In this document: positions 50,980 through 58,924 of the stretch, one piece after another
Layout: each line of letters begins with the position of its first letter
Position numbering within the stretch: the stretch's first letter is position 1
Source of the DNA: Oscillospiraceae bacterium
GTDB lineage: Bacteria > Bacillota > Clostridia > Oscillospirales > Acutalibacteraceae
DNA: 64,000 nucleotides
Assembly (NCBI GenBank): GCA_003526845.1
Contig: DPVM01000007.1
Span: 107,174-171,173, forward strand
Direction: 5' to 3'
The notes under the pieces: model-generated
Told to the model about the DNA's origin: nothing
Database searches by the model: none
The model's input: only the letters and a program-made list of their open reading frames with translations
Position numbers and translations under genes: made by a program

Positions 50980-52055
50980 TATTTGTTACCTCCCATCATA
51001 TTGATAAATTTGTCAAAAATAAATCTCGTGTCGTGCGGACCGGAGCATGCCTCGGGGTGAAACTGCACCGAAAATGCGAGCTTGTCCAAATAATCGACAC
51101 CCTCGCAAGTGTTGTCGTTTGCGTTGATATACGAAATCTCGCCGCCTTTGTCCGTCACACTTTCGCTGATAACGGCATATCCGTGATTTTGCGATGAAAT
51201 GTATGTCCTGCCTGTCGCAAGGTTTTTAACCGGCTGGTTAACGCCTCTGTGACCGTATTTCAGCTTTGTGGTTTCGCCGCCAATTGCAAGCGCAAGCAGC
51301 TGATGACCGAGGCAAATTCCGAAAATCGGCACCTTGCCGATCAGTTTTTTTAGTTCCTCGACAACCTCTGTGTTTTCCGCAGGGTCACCGGGTCCGTTTG
51401 AAAGCATTATTCCGTCTACACCGAGTTTCAAAATATCCTTTGCCTTTGTGTCATACGGCATAACCGCAACATTACAGCCTCGTTTGTTAAGCTCTCTTAT
51501 AATGTTTTTCTTTGCACCGAAATCAAGTAAAACAACATTGTATTTGTGCTCCTCACTCGGAAAAAGCGCAGGCTTGTCGGTCGAAACGCTTTTTACCGCT
51601 TTTGTCACCTTATATTGTTTTACTTTTTCCATGTCAACGCTGTTCGGATTTGATGTTATGATTGCGTTCATAACGCCGCTTTCGCGGATTGTCTTTGTTA
51701 TTTCACGGGTGTCAACGCCGTAAACGCCGACAATTCCGTTGTCCTTAAGATATTCGTCAAGCGTTTCACTGCATCTGAAGTTTGACGGATTGTCACACTT
51801 TTCTCTTACTATGTACGCGCTCAAATACGGCTTTTTGCTTTCAAAATCGTCGGGAATTATGCCGTAGTTTCCGATAAGCGGAAATGTCTGCATAACTATT
51901 TGACCGTAGTAGCTCGGGTCGGTCAGCGTTTCAATATATCCGCACATACCCGTTGTGAACACAAGCTCGCCGATTACCTCGCCGTCTGCACCAAAGCTAT
52001 ATCCTTTAAAAACATCGCCGTTTTCAAGGCAAATATAAATTTCGTTTTCTGCCAT
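50979..52055 (-). CDS. carA: Carbamoyl-phosphate synthase small subunit
   Basis: 358 residues. The N-terminal small-subunit domain (ICLENGDVFKGYSFGADGEV onward, with FTTGMCGYIETLTDPSYYGQ near 33) is followed by a class I glutamine amidotransferase with the nucleophile Cys in FGICLGHQLLALA near 244 and His-Glu in VQFHPEACSGPHDT near 331. It hydrolyses glutamine and channels ammonia to CarB. It lies 21 bases after argF in the arginine operon, and its stop overlaps the carB start by one base. Confidence 0.97.
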   Translation of the reverse strand: MAENEIYICLENGDVFKGYSFGADGEVIGELVFTTGMCGYIETLTDPSYYGQIVMQTFPLIGNYGIIPDDFESKKPYLSAYIVREKCDNPSNFRCSETLDEYLKDNGIVGVYGVDTREITKTIRESGVMNAIITSNPNSVDMEKVKQYKVTKAVKSVSTDKPALFPSEEHKYNVVLLDFGAKKNIIRELNKRGCNVAVMPYDTKAKDILKLGVDGIMLSNGPGDPAENTEVVEELKKLIGKVPIFGICLGHQLLALAIGGETTKLKYGHRGVNQPVKNLATGRTYISSQNHGYAVISESVTDKGGEISYINANDNTCEGVDYLDKLAFSVQFHPEACSGPHDTRFIFDKFINMMGGNK

Positions 52056-52076
52056 TGTTTAACCTCTTAAGCGCTG

Positions 52077-52982
52077 TCAGTCGGCAAGGAGCTTAACCAA
52101 AACAGCTTTTTGTGCGTGAAGTCTGTTTTCTGCTTCGTCAAAAATCTCGTTTGCGTGCTCTTCAAATACCTTTGCCGTGATTTCTTCCTCTCTGTGTGCC
52201 GGAAGACAGTGGAGCACCATTGCGTCGTCCTTTGCAACGCCCATTACCTTGTCGTTGATTTGAAAATCCTTGAATACTTTTTCTCTCTCTGCCTTTTCTT
52301 CCTCTTGGCCCATTGATGCCCAAACATCGGTATAAACAATGTCGGCATTTTCTGCGCATGCAAGAATATCGTCACTGCATGTGAATTTGCCGTTTTCGTT
52401 TGCCCATTTCATAATTTCGCTGTCAGGCTGATAATCGTTAGGGCAGGCGATTGCACATTCCATACCCATTTTGATTGCACCTACAATAAGGCTGTTTGCC
52501 ATGTTGTTTCCGTCGCCGATAAAGCAGAATTTAAGACCGTCAAAGCTCTTTTTGTATTCTCTGATTGTCATAAGGTCTGCAAGAACCTGGCACGGATGGC
52601 AGTAGTCTGTGAGTCCGTTGATAATCGGAATTGAACCATATTCTGCAAGGTCCTCTACCTCTTTTTGCTCAAATGTTCTTATCATAATACCGTCGAGGTA
52701 GCGTGAAAGTACTCTTGCTGTGTCCTGCACCGGCTCGCCTCTGCCGATTTGCAAATCTCTGTTAGAAAGGAAAAGCGCCTGACCGCCGAGCTGATACATT
52801 CCTGTTTCAAAGCTTACTCTTGTTCTTGTCGAACTTTTTTGGAAAATCATACCGAGTGTTTTGCCCTTGAGGTGATGATGCTCGATTCCGTTGTGATTTT
52901 CATATTTAAGCTGGTCTGCAAGATTGAGTATGTCGAGAATTTCGTTTTTGTCCAAGTCCTGAAGTTTTAACAAATGTTTCAT
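52077..52982 (-). CDS. argF: Ornithine carbamoyltransferase
   Basis: 301 residues with the carbamoyl phosphate motif KSSTRTRVSFE near 50, the HPCQVLADLMTI motif near 128, and the ornithine-binding VYTDVWASMGQEEE near 222 and VLHCLPAHREEE near 255. It forms citrulline from ornithine and carbamoyl phosphate. Its ATG overlaps the argD stop by four bases (ATGA). Confidence 0.97.
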   Translation of the reverse strand: MKHLLKLQDLDKNEILDILNLADQLKYENHNGIEHHHLKGKTLGMIFQKSSTRTRVSFETGMYQLGGQALFLSNRDLQIGRGEPVQDTARVLSRYLDGIMIRTFEQKEVEDLAEYGSIPIINGLTDYCHPCQVLADLMTIREYKKSFDGLKFCFIGDGNNMANSLIVGAIKMGMECAIACPNDYQPDSEIMKWANENGKFTCSDDILACAENADIVYTDVWASMGQEEEKAEREKVFKDFQINDKVMGVAKDDAMVLHCLPAHREEEITAKVFEEHANEIFDEAENRLHAQKAVLVKLLAD

Positions 52983-54142
52983 TTTTCAATTACCTCTTTC
53001 AGTATTTTTAATCCTTCGTCTATTTCTTCATAGCTGATATTGAGCGCCGGCAAAAGGCGAACTCTGTTTTTGTGAGCCGTCAAAACAAGAAGACCGTTTT
53101 CAAGGCATTGCTTTGCAATGTCCGATGCCTGCTTGTCCGTTTCGATGCCGAGCATAAGCCCCATACCGGTTATGGCTTTTACACCCTTAATGTTTTTGAT
53201 AAAGTCGGTTATGTATTTGCTTTTTTCTCTTACCTTCTGCAAAAATTCATCGTCAATTCGCTTAACGATACTGATTGCTCCTGCCGCCGCAATCGGGTTT
53301 CCGCCGAATGTCGAGCCGTGGCTTGACGGAGTTACGCAGTCCGCAACCTTTTCACCGAATAACACGGCGCCCATCGGCAAACCGCCTGCAAGTCCCTTTG
53401 CCGTGCTTACAATGTCCGGCTTAATCGAGTAATTTTCATATGCAAAATATCTTCCCGTTCTGCCGTTTCCGGTTTGTACTTCGTCAACAACTGTCAAAAT
53501 ATCTTTCTCTTTTGCGATTTGTGCAATCGTGTCTACAAATTCCTGCGTCAGGTTGTTGACTCCGCCTTCACCCTGAATACACTCAAACATAATTGCGCAA
53601 ACATCGTTTGTCGCCATTTTTTTGAGCGTTTCACAGTCATTAGCAGGGCAGTATTTGAATCCGTCTGTAAAAGGACCGAATGTCGTGTGAAATTCGTCCT
53701 GACCTGTCGCCGCAAGCGTTGTTATCGTTCGTCCGTGGAACGAGTCTGTCAGCGTGATTATCGTTGAGCGACCCTCGCCGTATTTGTCAAAACTGTATTT
53801 TCTTGCAAATTTTATTGCGCCCTCGTTAGCTTCTGCACCGCTGTTGCCGAAAAATACCTTTTTCATTCCGGTTTTTTCGCAAAGCAGTTTTGCAAGCTCT
53901 GCGCAAGGGTATGTGTAGTAAAGATTTGATGTGTGCTGAACTTTTGAAAGCTGCTCGATTACAGCGTCTTTCCAAATTTCGTCACAAATGCCGAACGCCG
54001 TAACGCCGATTCCCGAGCCGAAATCAATATATTTCTTGCCCTTGTCGTCATAAAGCGTAGAGCCTTTGCCCTGCGTCAGGCAAACATCAAACCTGCCGTA
54101 AGCGTGTGCAACATATTCGTTGTCAAGTTCTTTAATGTCCAT
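52979..54142 (-). CDS. argD: Acetylornithine aminotransferase
   Basis: 387 residues, class III aminotransferase: GSGIGVTAFG near 42, FGNSGAEANEGAIKFARKY near 96, SFHGRTITTLAATGQ near 129, VVDEVQTGNGRTG near 215 and the Schiff-base lysine in VSTAKGLAGGLPMGAV near 245. It makes N-acetylornithine from N-acetylglutamate semialdehyde. It lies 20 bases after argB and overlaps argF. Confidence 0.96.
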   Translation of the reverse strand: MDIKELDNEYVAHAYGRFDVCLTQGKGSTLYDDKGKKYIDFGSGIGVTAFGICDEIWKDAVIEQLSKVQHTSNLYYTYPCAELAKLLCEKTGMKKVFFGNSGAEANEGAIKFARKYSFDKYGEGRSTIITLTDSFHGRTITTLAATGQDEFHTTFGPFTDGFKYCPANDCETLKKMATNDVCAIMFECIQGEGGVNNLTQEFVDTIAQIAKEKDILTVVDEVQTGNGRTGRYFAYENYSIKPDIVSTAKGLAGGLPMGAVLFGEKVADCVTPSSHGSTFGGNPIAAAGAISIVKRIDDEFLQKVREKSKYITDFIKNIKGVKAITGMGLMLGIETDKQASDIAKQCLENGLLVLTAHKNRVRLLPALNISYEEIDEGLKILKEVIEK

Positions 54143-54162
54143 TGCCTATTCCTCTTTGTTTG

Positions 54163-55026
54163 TTATCTTAAACGGAACATTGTGCCCATACCTTCATCGG
54201 TGAGCAGCTCCATAAGTATCGAGTGCGGCACTCTGCCGTCGATGATGAATGCCTTTTTGCATCCGTTTCTCAATGCTTGCGACATTGAATCAATTTTCGG
54301 AATCATTCCGCCGCTGATTATTCCGTCCGCAATGAGCGCCGGTGTGTCCGATATAAATACCTTGTGGATAAGTGTTGATGCATCGTCTTTGTCCCTCAAA
54401 AGTCCTACGATATCTGTCATCGAAACAAGTGCCTCTGCGTTAAGCTCGCCTGCAACAGCCGCCGCAACTGTATCTGCGTTGATGTTGTAGCAGTTGCCGT
54501 TTTCATCGTAGCCGACTGTCGATATAACGGGTATCCAGTGGTTGTTTAGTATTTCTTCAACGGCTTCCATATTCATCTCGGTTATCTCGCCCACATAGCC
54601 GTGGCTGTCATCAAGCGGCTTGCACTTTATCATATTTCCGTCCATGCCGCAAAGACCGATTGCGTGGCCGCCGAGATTGCCTATTTGACAAACAAGGTCC
54701 TTGTTCACCTTGCCTGCAAGCACCATTTGCACAACATTTGCCGTTTCCTTGTCGGTTACGCGCAGTCCGTTTTCAAATTTGCTCTCAATTCCCATTTGGT
54801 CAAGCGTTTTGTTGATAGCCGGTCCGCCGCCGTGAACAAGTACAACCCTTATGCCTACCGTTGTAAGCAATACCAAATCGTGCATAACAGCCGCCTTAAG
54901 TTCCTCGTTAATCATTGCGTTGCCGCCGTATTTAACTACAACCGTTTTTTTGCGATACATTTGGATGTATGGCAGTGCGCGTGCAATAACCTCCGCTTTC
55001 ATCTGATTGTCAATATTCATATTCAT
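54163..55026 (-). CDS. argB: Acetylglutamate kinase
   Basis: 287 residues: VVKYGGNAMINEELKAAVMH near 28, VLVHGGGPAINKTLDQMGIE near 62, GLRVTDKETANVVQMVLAGK near 88 and NINADTVAAAVAGELNAEAL near 184. It phosphorylates N-acetylglutamate. The N-terminal helix (MNMNIDNQMKAEVIARALPY) is of the type found in arginine-feedback-sensitive hexameric forms, so product inhibition by arginine is plausible. GGAGGAGC precedes the ATG. Confidence 0.96.
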   Translation of the reverse strand: MNMNIDNQMKAEVIARALPYIQMYRKKTVVVKYGGNAMINEELKAAVMHDLVLLTTVGIRVVLVHGGGPAINKTLDQMGIESKFENGLRVTDKETANVVQMVLAGKVNKDLVCQIGNLGGHAIGLCGMDGNMIKCKPLDDSHGYVGEITEMNMEAVEEILNNHWIPVISTVGYDENGNCYNINADTVAAAVAGELNAEALVSMTDIVGLLRDKDDASTLIHKVFISDTPALIADGIISGGMIPKIDSMSQALRNGCKKAFIIDGRVPHSILMELLTDEGMGTMFRLR

Positions 55027-55055
55027 AACGATTGCTCCTCCTATTTTTGTTCGTA

Positions 55056-56309
55056 TCAGGTTCTGTAATCGCCGTTGATTTTTACATAATCATATGTCAA
55101 ATCGCATCCCCATGCGGTTGCCTGCTCGTCACCGTCATTGAGGTTGATAAGGATATAAATTTCATCCTCCGACAAAACCTCGCTTGCCTTTTCCTCGCTG
55201 AACTCAACACCTGCACCGTTTCTGCAAACCGCGATTTCGCCCTTGTCGCTTTTCAAATCAACATCAACCTTGTTAATGTCAAATTCCGCGTCGGCATATC
55301 CGATTGCGCACAGCACACGGCCCCAATTTGCGTCCTCGCCGAACATTGCGGCTTTGAAAAGGGTGGAGCAAACTACGCTTTTTGCAACGGTGATTGCCGT
55401 GTCCTTGTCCTTTGCACCGCTTGTGATGCATTCAAGAAGCTTTGTTGCGCCCTCGCCGTCCTTTGCGAGCATTCTTGTCAAATTAGCCATTACCTCGTAT
55501 AGAGCGGCTTTGAATGTCTCAAAATATTCGTCCTCCTCAGTGATTTCATCGTTAAACGCAAGACCGTTCGCCATAAGGCAAACCATATCGTTTGTCGAAG
55601 TGTCGCCGTCGATTGAAAGGCAGTTGTATGTCACCTTAACAATTTCACTGAGTGCCTTTTGCAAAAGCTCACTTCCGATTGCGCAGTCTGTTGTGATGAA
55701 ATTAAGCGTTGTTGCCATGTTTGGGTGAATCATACCCGAGCCTTTAGCCATTCCGCCAACGGTGCATTTCACACCGTTAATGTCAAATTCAACGGCGTAT
55801 TCCTTTTTTACGGTGTCTGTTGTCATAATAGCGGTTGCCGCTTCAAGATGCTTGTTGTAGCAAAGACCTTTTGCGAGTACCGGAACAGCCTTTTCAATCG
55901 GTTCAATCGGCAAAATCTGGCCGATAACACCGGTGCTTGCAACAATAACCTGCTCCTTAGGAATGTTAAGCTCGTTTGCAACAAGCTCGCACATTCTGTT
56001 TGCTTTTTCAACGCCGTCTGCGTTGCAGGTGTTTGCGTTTTTCGAGTTTGCGATAACGGCGATTGCCTTGTTGCCGCTCTTTTCAAGGTTTGCCTTTGTA
56101 ACGATAATCGGCGCACCCTTTACCTTGTTTTGCGTATATACAGCCGCTGCGTTGCAAACAACATCGCTTGTGTAAAGGCAAATGTCGTTTTTATGTTTGA
56201 TTGACGGGTCGTCATTAGCGGGCTTTTTGATTCCGCAATATGTTCCGTTTGCCTTAAATCCTTTTGCGGCGCAAATTCCGCCGTCCTTAAATTCAAATTT
56301 GTTTTGCAT
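55056..56309 (-). CDS. argJ: Glutamate N-acetyltransferase / amino-acid acetyltransferase (ornithine acetyltransferase)
   Basis: 417 residues: GFKANGTYCGIKK near 19, IAVIANSKNANTCNADGVEK near 82, the GVIGQILPIEPIEKAV motif near 125, and the autocleavage site MAKGSGMIHPNMATTLNF near 192, where the Thr becomes the N-terminal nucleophile of the beta chain. It recycles the acetyl group from acetylornithine to glutamate, so a separate ArgA or ArgE is not required; ArgE is indeed absent here. It lies 2 bases after argC. Confidence 0.97.
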   Translation of the reverse strand: MQNKFEFKDGGICAAKGFKANGTYCGIKKPANDDPSIKHKNDICLYTSDVVCNAAAVYTQNKVKGAPIIVTKANLEKSGNKAIAVIANSKNANTCNADGVEKANRMCELVANELNIPKEQVIVASTGVIGQILPIEPIEKAVPVLAKGLCYNKHLEAATAIMTTDTVKKEYAVEFDINGVKCTVGGMAKGSGMIHPNMATTLNFITTDCAIGSELLQKALSEIVKVTYNCLSIDGDTSTNDMVCLMANGLAFNDEITEEDEYFETFKAALYEVMANLTRMLAKDGEGATKLLECITSGAKDKDTAITVAKSVVCSTLFKAAMFGEDANWGRVLCAIGYADAEFDINKVDVDLKSDKGEIAVCRNGAGVEFSEEKASEVLSEDEIYILINLNDGDEQATAWGCDLTYDYVKINGDYRT

Positions 56310-56311
56310 TT

Positions 56312-57253
56312 TTATTCTCCTAAATTAAGTCCTGTTTTATCGTCAACGCCCAAAACAATGTTAAGGCATTCCATAGCGGCACCGCTTGCGCCCTTGCCGA
56401 GATTGTCAAATCTCGATGTGATAAGCACTCTTTCATCGTTGCCGTTTATTTCAATTTCCATATCGTCTCTGCCGTCAAATGTGTTTGATGCAATCATTCC
56501 CTCGGTGTAGCCAAGCGGCCTTACTTTTACAAAATCGCATCCTTCATAATGCTGTGCGAACATTTTTTGAATGTCTGCCTTCGTCATTTTTGTCTTCAGC
56601 ATATCTGTAAAAATCGGAATTGATACAACCATTCCGCACGGATAATCGCAAATGTGTGGTGCGAAAAACGGCACTCTCTCAAGCTGTGAAATCGCTTTCA
56701 TCTCTTTTAAATGCTTGTGTTCCTGCGACAATGCGTATTGTCTCGGCGAGTCAAGCTCCTCGGGCCTTTCGTCGCTTTCATATTGCGCAATGCCTTTTTT
56801 GCCTGCGCCGGTGTAGCCGCTCATGGCGTAGCAGGTAACAGGGTAGTCACTCGGCATCACTCCGTTTGCAACAAGCGGATACACTATTGAGTTAAAACCG
56901 CTTGCGTAACAGCCGGGAACTGCGATTCGTTTTGAGTTTTTGATTTTTTCTCTGAAACTCTTGTCAAGCTCTGGAAAGCCGTATGCCCAGTCGGGATTTG
57001 TTCTGTGAGCCGTCGATGTGTCGATAATCACAACATTTTCGTTTTTAACAAGCGACACAGCCTCGATGCTCGCCGCGTCGGGCAGGCAAAGGAAAGTCAC
57101 ATCCGATTGGTTAATCATTTTTGCTCTCTCGGCGTTGTCCTTTCTCTTGTCGGGGGCGATTTGCAAAAGTTCAATGTCATTTCGCTTTTCAAATCGTTTG
57201 TATATTTTTAGGCCGGTTGTGCCTTGACTTCCGTCAATGAATACTTTTGTCAT
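56312..57253 (-). CDS. argC: N-acetyl-gamma-glutamyl-phosphate reductase, type 2
   Basis: 313 residues of the shorter type 2 class: FIDGSQGTTGLKIYKRFEKR near 4, the catalytic Cys in AVPGCYASGFNSIVYPL near 116, PVTCYAMSGYTGAGKKG near 144 and FAPHICDYPCGM near 195. It reduces acetylglutamyl phosphate with NADPH. The frame is open to 57304; AAAGGATG points to the ATG at 57253. It is first in the arginine operon. Confidence 0.95.
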   Translation of the reverse strand: MTKVFIDGSQGTTGLKIYKRFEKRNDIELLQIAPDKRKDNAERAKMINQSDVTFLCLPDAASIEAVSLVKNENVVIIDTSTAHRTNPDWAYGFPELDKSFREKIKNSKRIAVPGCYASGFNSIVYPLVANGVMPSDYPVTCYAMSGYTGAGKKGIAQYESDERPEELDSPRQYALSQEHKHLKEMKAISQLERVPFFAPHICDYPCGMVVSIPIFTDMLKTKMTKADIQKMFAQHYEGCDFVKVRPLGYTEGMIASNTFDGRDDMEIEINGNDERVLITSRFDNLGKGASGAAMECLNIVLGVDDKTGLNLGE

Positions 57254-57318
57254 TTTTATACATCCTTTGAAATGGATTATTCCATAAATTTCCGCAAAAT
57301 CCATTATTTTAATTACTT

Positions 57319-57346
57319 ATTATACTCGTCTGTTTTCATATGTCAA
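57319..57346 (-). promoter_or_regulatory. Promoter of the arginine operon, with a nearby candidate ARG box
   Basis: TTGACA, a 16-base spacer and TATAAT on the minus strand, 65 bases ahead of argC. Upstream, 57383-57396 reads TGAATGAATATACA, close to the ArgR half-site pattern TGAAT-4-ATTCA with one mismatch; it is about 40 bases from the -35, so its role is uncertain. The gap 57254-57558 holds nothing else apart from the lysis cassette promoter. Confidence 0.55.
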
Positions 57347-57490
57347 TAGTTATGCTCCAAATATTATAAATATACATAAAAATGAATGAATATACAATAA
57401 ATGCGTAAAGTAAAATACCTTTCATATTCAATATTGCGCATTGTCACAGAGTCAAAAATAACTCTCAAAAATTTTAATTTTCAATATGCA

Positions 57491-57519
57491 TTGACAGATT
57501 GAATTTTTATCTCTAATCT
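57491..57519 (+). promoter_or_regulatory. Possible promoter of the lysis cassette
   Basis: A perfect TTGACA, a 17-base spacer and TAATCT, about 40 bases ahead of the first repeated ATG. Confidence 0.4.
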
Positions 57520-57558
57520 ATGAAAATGTCTCAGAGAATCTATAGGAAAGGACTAAAT

Positions 57559-57618
57559 ATGAGCAACGATATTATTATATGAGCAACGATATTATTATAT
57601 GAGCAACGATATTATTAT
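57559..57618 (+). repeat. Three perfect 20-bp tandem repeats over the start codon of the XhlA-like gene
   Basis: The unit ATGAGCAACGATATTATTAT occurs at 57559, 57579 and 57599. AAAGGA stands 6 bases before the first copy only. Because 20 is not a multiple of three, copies 1 and 2 each encode MSNDIII and stop at a TGA that overlaps the next ATG as ATGA (57559-57582 and 57579-57602). Only copy 3 leads into the full gene. Confidence 0.95.
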
Positions 57619-57829
57619 TTCACTTCTCGCTCTTGTCGGCACTCTGTCGGGCACTTTCGGCGGCATTTTAACCTCTTCAAAGCTCACCGCGTATCGTATT
57701 CGCAAGCTTGAGGAAAAGGTGGATATGCACAATAATTTCGCCCAAAGCATACCTATAATAGAGGAGAAGATTAAGGTTATTAACCACAGAATCGAAGATT
57801 TGGAAAGGGGAAAGGAACATGAAATTTAA
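57599..57829 (+). CDS. XhlA/holin-associated small membrane protein
   Basis: 76 residues: one N-terminal membrane helix (IIISLLALVGTLSGTFGGIL) and then a charged coiled coil (RIRKLEEKVDMHNNF, IIEEKIKVINHRIEDLE). This is the layout of hemolysin XhlA-like and other small phage lysis proteins encoded next to holins. The start at 57599 is the third of three repeated ATGs and has no Shine-Dalgarno of its own, so translation probably depends on reinitiation from the mini-frames. Its end overlaps the holin gene by 11 bases. Confidence 0.65.
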   Translation: MSNDIIISLLALVGTLSGTFGGILTSSKLTAYRIRKLEEKVDMHNNFAQSIPIIEEKIKVINHRIEDLERGKEHEI

Positions 57830-58034
57830 TAAGGAATGTCTGCGTCGCGCGTGGCGCACATTTATTCAGGCGGCTGTCGCGTATATCACTGTCAACATCG
57901 TGCTGATTGATTTCAGTGGCGAAAAATCTGTTGTCAAATCCGCAGTAACCGGTCTTATTGTAGCCGCAGTTGCCGCAGGACTTGCTGCGGTTATGAATTT
58001 ATCAAAAGGGGGCTGTGCTGATGATAATGGATAA
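57819..58034 (+). CDS. Phage-type holin
   Basis: 71 residues with two membrane helices (FIQAAVAYITVNIVLIDF and SAVTGLIVAAVAAGLAAVMNL) separated by a short polar turn, a basic N-terminus (KFNKECLRRAWR) and a short polar tail: a class II holin layout. GGGGAAAGGA precedes the ATG. It would open the cytoplasmic membrane to release the endolysin encoded next, which overlaps it by 14 bases. Confidence 0.7.
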   Translation: MKFNKECLRRAWRTFIQAAVAYITVNIVLIDFSGEKSVVKSAVTGLIVAAVAAGLAAVMNLSKGGCADDNG

Positions 58035-58734
58035 ATGGGTTGAGAAAAATCTCGGCAAAGGCATTGATTATGACGGCGTTTACGGTGTTCAATGCGTCGA
58101 TTTGATAAAGCATTTTGTCAAAAATGTTTTGCTTGTCGAGCCTCAGTCAATCGGCAATGCAATCGAGTATTACCGCAAGCGAAAAACCTCGTCTTATCTC
58201 AAAACTAATTTTAAGTGGATTTCAAATTCCGCAAAATTCATTCCGCAAAAAGGCGACCTTTGCGTTTTCACCTCAAAAAGCGGAAACGGTCATATTTCTG
58301 TCGCCACCGGAGAGGGAACAACCTCTTATTTCTATTCGTATGACCAAAATTATCCCTCGGGCAAGCACGAACCTATGACAAGGGTTAAACATTCTTATGC
58401 TTCGTTTTTGGGCGTATTGCGCCCCAAATTTAAGGGCACAATTATCAACGCACCTACCGTCACCAAGGGCAAAACATATAAACTCACTGCGAAATGCAAA
58501 GTTTATAAGAATTTCGGCACTGACAGCGGCGCAAAAAAAGTGTCACAGCTTACAGCCGACGGTAGAAAAAATGCTTATAAAAAAGGCGCCAATGATACTG
58601 CTATCCTCAAAAAGAGAACAAAGGTTACTGTTAAAAATGTCAAACGCCTTTCATCGGGCAATTTGTGGATAGAAATTCCGAGCGGTTTCATTTTGATTTG
58701 GAATGCAAAAAAGAAAGCGCTGTATATTAAATAA
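58021..58734 (+). CDS. CHAP-type endolysin with C-terminal SH3-like domain
   Basis: About 237 residues. The N-terminal CHAP-like amidase/peptidase domain has the catalytic Cys in GVQCVDLIKHF near 27 and the His in SGNGHISVATGEG near 93, with KFIPQKGDLCVF before it. After residue about 145 an SH3b-like region follows (KTYKLTAKCKVYKNFG, LWIEIPSGFILIW) that would bind the cell wall. There is no signal peptide, as expected for holin-dependent export. AAAAGGGGG precedes the ATG at 58021. Holin, endolysin and the small coiled-coil protein form a complete lysis module. Confidence 0.82.
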   Translation: MIMDKWVEKNLGKGIDYDGVYGVQCVDLIKHFVKNVLLVEPQSIGNAIEYYRKRKTSSYLKTNFKWISNSAKFIPQKGDLCVFTSKSGNGHISVATGEGTTSYFYSYDQNYPSGKHEPMTRVKHSYASFLGVLRPKFKGTIINAPTVTKGKTYKLTAKCKVYKNFGTDSGAKKVSQLTADGRKNAYKKGANDTAILKKRTKVTVKNVKRLSSGNLWIEIPSGFILIWNAKKKALYIK

Positions 58735-58766
58735 TTTATTACTATTTATATGCCCCTCAAAAGGTG

Positions 58767-58797
58767 CGCCCGGCAGTCAATGTCGGGCGTATTTTTC
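58767..58797 (+). terminator. Terminator after the lysis cassette
   Basis: CGCCCGGCA and TGTCGGGCG (9 bp, one G-U pair, 5-base loop) followed by TATTTTT. Confidence 0.75.
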
Positions 58798-58924
58798 ATA
58801 AATAATAAACTTTTTCTAAACAATCGGTCGTTTTACTTTTATTTAACACAAATTTTGTATTTAATTAAAAGAGCGGTAATATTATATCGACTGTCAAATT
58901 ATTTATGCAAGGGGGACAGCTGCT

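Noticed and set aside
57383..57396. ARG box (ArgR operator) upstream of argC
   Set aside because: One mismatch and a position about 40 bases upstream of the -35 make it too weak to list as a separate operator. It is mentioned with the promoter only.
57559..57618. Tandem repeats considered as a CRISPR fragment
   Set aside because: The copies are directly adjacent with no spacers and contain a start codon. There are no cas genes in the window.
57300..58900. A full prophage around the lysis genes
   Set aside because: The flanking genes are argC and a sugar symporter; no integrase, capsid, tail or attachment repeat was seen.
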